A stretch of 5,870 nucleotides of DNA, taken from positions 1 to 5,870 of the forward strand of contig NZ_JBIIAW010000138.1 in the NCBI RefSeq assembly GCF_044239695.1, given 5' to 3'. Position numbers and translations under genes: made by a program. Below, in pieces: positions 4,341-5,870 of the stretch. The stretch comes from Pseudolysinimonas_A sp044239695. GTDB taxonomy: Bacteria > Actinomycetota > Actinomycetes > Actinomycetales > Microbacteriaceae. The notes below the pieces were generated by a model. It was given only the letters and a program-made list of their open reading frames with translations. It ran no database searches and had not been told where the DNA came from. Position 1 is the stretch's first letter. Each line of letters starts with the position of its first letter.

Positions 4341-5030
4341 ATGAAGAAGTCCACCAAGTCCTTCGGTGCCGTCGCGCTCGCGCTCGGCGCCGGAACGCTG
4401 CTGGCCCTCACCCCGGCCCTCGCGGCGAGCGCGCACGTCACGGCGAGCGCGACGTCGACCGCGGCCGGCTCGTACACCGTCGTCACGTTCAGCGTGCCGC
4501 ACGGCTGCGAGGCGTCGCCGACCACGCAGGTCACGATCGAGCTGCCCGAGTCGATCCCGTCGGTCACCCCGACGGTCAACCCGAACTGGACGGTCGAGAA
4601 GAACGTCGAGACGCTCGCCGAACCGCTCGAGGATGCCCACGGCAACGAGATCACGGAGCGCGTCGCGTCGGTCGTCTACACGGCGATCGGCGACGGCCTG
4701 GCCGACGGCTACCGCGATGCGTTCGAACTCTCGCTCAAGCTCCCCGAGGGTGAGGCCGGCGACGTGGTCGAGTTCCCGACCTACCAGGTCTGCGCCGAAG
4801 GTTCGACCGACTGGGTCGGCGACGAGGTGCCGGCCATCACGCTGACGGCGGCGGCCACTGGTGACGACCACGCTCACGGCGACGAGACCGCGGAGGGCGA
4901 GACCGAGCATGCCGAGGCGGCGTCGTCGAACGAAGACGTGCTCGCGCGCGTCTTCGGCATCGGCGGGCTCGTGATCGGCGCCGTCGGCGTCGTGATCGCG
5001 GTGCTCAGCCGGCGTTCCGCGAAGGCCTGA
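4341..5030 (+). CDS. ycnI: YcnI/DUF1775 copper-binding protein, membrane-anchored
   Basis: The 229-residue protein starts at the ATG at 4341. An upstream in-frame ATG (4287) would add 18 residues ahead of the signal peptide and is unlikely. Residues 1-31 form a signal peptide ending ASA, predicted to leave His32 as the first mature residue (HVTASAT). The DUF1775 domain (32 to about 170) has VPHGCEASPTT (52-62), PNWTVEK (81-87) and YQVCAEGSTDW (148-158). Cys56 and Cys151 are well placed for a disulfide. In Bacillus subtilis YcnI the N-terminal His, a Glu and a nearby Trp make a mononuclear Cu(II) site; His32 and candidate tryptophans are present here. A linker rich in His, Asp and Glu (about 175-199, His177, His179, His190) leads to a single span (about 203-223) and a short basic tail, so the domain sits outside the membrane. 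It lies one base before the CopC gene, whose ribosome site is inside its 3' end. Confidence 0.93.
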   Translation: MKKSTKSFGAVALALGAGTLLALTPALAASAHVTASATSTAAGSYTVVTFSVPHGCEASPTTQVTIELPESIPSVTPTVNPNWTVEKNVETLAEPLEDAHGNEITERVASVVYTAIGDGLADGYRDAFELSLKLPEGEAGDVVEFPTYQVCAEGSTDWVGDEVPAITLTAAATGDDHAHGDETAEGETEHAEAASSNEDVLARVFGIGGLVIGAVGVVIAVLSRRSAKA

Positions 5031-5031
5031 C

Positions 5032-5646
5032 ATGTCGCGCGCCTGGCGCGCGGCTCTCACCGGGGCCGCGGCGGCAGCACTCGTGCTCGCCGTCGCGGCT
5101 CCGGCCTCCGCGCACAACTACGTCGTGTCGTCGAACCCTGCCCAGGGCGAGGTCGTCACCGCGCTGCCGGAGGCCTGGGAGCTGGTGACCAACGAGACAC
5201 TGCTCTATGTCGGCAACGACGCGGTCTTCGGACTGTGGACGCGCGACGCCGCCGGGCTGTTCTACGGTGACGGCTGCGTCGACGTGAGCGGCCCGGGGAT
5301 GACGGCGGTTCCCGCGATCGGAGCCCCGGGCGACTACACCCTGGCCTACTCGTTCATCTCCGCCGACGGGCATCCTCTGACGGGCGAGATCCCGTTCGAG
5401 TGGGCGCCCGCCGAACCGTCCACGGAGGTCGCCGTCGGATCGGCGACCGCTCCGCAGTGCGGGGAGGCCGCACCGTCCGACGCACCGGAGGCCGGGGATC
5501 CCGAGCCGGAGTCCGCAGCGCCGGCCGGCGACTCCACCGTGTGGTGGATCGTCGGGGCATTCGGCGCGGTCGCCGTCGCGACGGTCGCCGCGCTGCTGAT
5601 CGGACGCCGCACGGGAGCGCGTCGACCCCGGGATCCGGCAGAGTAG
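5032..5646 (+). CDS. copC: CopC-domain copper-binding protein, membrane-anchored
   Basis: The 204-residue protein has a signal peptide (1-27, ending ASA) whose cleavage would expose His28. The CopC domain runs from 28 to about 125: HNYVVSSNPAQGEVV at the start and SADGHPLTGEIPFEW (110-124) near the end. The N-terminal His with Asp112 and His114 gives the high-affinity Cu(II) site known for CopC proteins. No methionine-rich Cu(I) site is seen, as in most single-site CopC proteins. Compared with standard CopC, the middle (about 50-95) is divergent and has a cysteine (Cys82); another cysteine follows the domain (Cys143), so a disulfide is possible. An acidic, proline-rich linker (about 127-168) leads to one membrane span (170-191) and a basic tail. 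The ATG starts one base after the ycnI stop, with GAAGG (5021-5025) six bases before it, so translation is coupled to ycnI. No CopD is fused or visible. Confidence 0.9.
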   Translation: MSRAWRAALTGAAAAALVLAVAAPASAHNYVVSSNPAQGEVVTALPEAWELVTNETLLYVGNDAVFGLWTRDAAGLFYGDGCVDVSGPGMTAVPAIGAPGDYTLAYSFISADGHPLTGEIPFEWAPAEPSTEVAVGSATAPQCGEAAPSDAPEAGDPEPESAAPAGDSTVWWIVGAFGAVAVATVAALLIGRRTGARRPRDPAE

Positions 5647-5651
5647 GTCGC

Positions 5652-5870
5652 GTGAGGCACCGGGCGGAGACCGCACTCGCGCGATCCCTCCGGATCGCGA
5701 TCTCGGCGACGGTCGCGCTGGCCGCGGCCGTCATCCTGTCGATCTCTCCGCTGGCGCCCGCTGACGCGACGGCGGGACCCGCTCCGGTCGGCGCGGTCGT
5801 CTCCGAGACCCCGGATCCGTCGGACGACGGCACGGCCCCCGCACAGGACCCGTCGCCGTGGGCTCTGCCC
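5652..5870 (+). CDS. Exported protein of the copper cluster, N-terminal part only
   Basis: The frame is open from GTG at 5652 to the right edge (73 codons). It begins with a basic N-terminus (MRHRAETALARSLR) followed by a hydrophobic stretch (about 14-36) and a likely signal peptidase site near ADA. Next comes a Pro-, Asp- and Ala-rich segment ending PSPWALP. It starts five bases after the copC stop with only a weak ribosome site (AGTAGG), so it is probably the fourth gene of the same operon and is expressed by coupling. No domain is visible in this fragment. It could be another secreted copper-site protein, a redox protein, or a small protein with a second membrane span just past the edge. 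Confidence 0.65.
   Translation, partial: MRHRAETALARSLRIAISATVALAAAVILSISPLAPADATAGPAPVGAVVSETPDPSDDGTAPAQDPSPWALP

Noticed and set aside
3591..5117. 508-residue open frame on the minus strand
   Set aside because: It is antisense to the membrane protein, ycnI and copC, all of which have signal peptides or spans, and its content is low-complexity and charged.

Overview
The window comes from a high-GC actinobacterium. Third codon positions are almost all G or C, there are GTG starts, and some leaders look leaderless (a -10 hexamer six bases before the start codon). The gene style fits Microbacteriaceae, but that placement is an inference from gene content and sequence style, not from a marker gene.

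The left two thirds (about 1-3551) is transcribed leftward. Reading in the direction of transcription from 3551, it holds clpX (the AAA+ unfoldase of ClpXP), then a DUF1028 Ntn-hydrolase-like protein 13 bases downstream, probably in the same transcript. Next is a two-gene toxin-antitoxin module with its own operator-rich promoter: a ribbon-helix-helix antitoxin overlapping a Doc-type Fic-fold toxin by four bases. Last is a ROK-family transcriptional repressor, cut by the left edge, whose promoter (TTGACA, 17-base spacer, TTTATT) carries a palindrome directly over the predicted transcription start.

The right third (3678-5870) is transcribed rightward, divergently from clpX across a 126-base intergenic region. 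It encodes a membrane protein with four predicted spans and many histidines, a YcnI/DUF1775 copper-binding protein, a CopC-domain protein one base after it, and the start of a further exported protein five bases after that. YcnI and CopC are both predicted to be cleaved just before a histidine and both end in a membrane anchor. This would place two N-terminal-histidine copper sites on the outer face of the membrane next to a histidine-rich membrane protein. I read the cluster as an extracytoplasmic copper-handling operon.

No tRNA, rRNA, CRISPR array, insertion sequence or prophage gene is visible. No stretch over 300 bases lacks a gene; the largest gap is the clpX divergent promoter region. 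The items most worth following up are the unrecognised histidine-rich membrane protein, the RHH-Doc module beside clpX, the two leaderless promoters, and the palindromes in three promoter regions.
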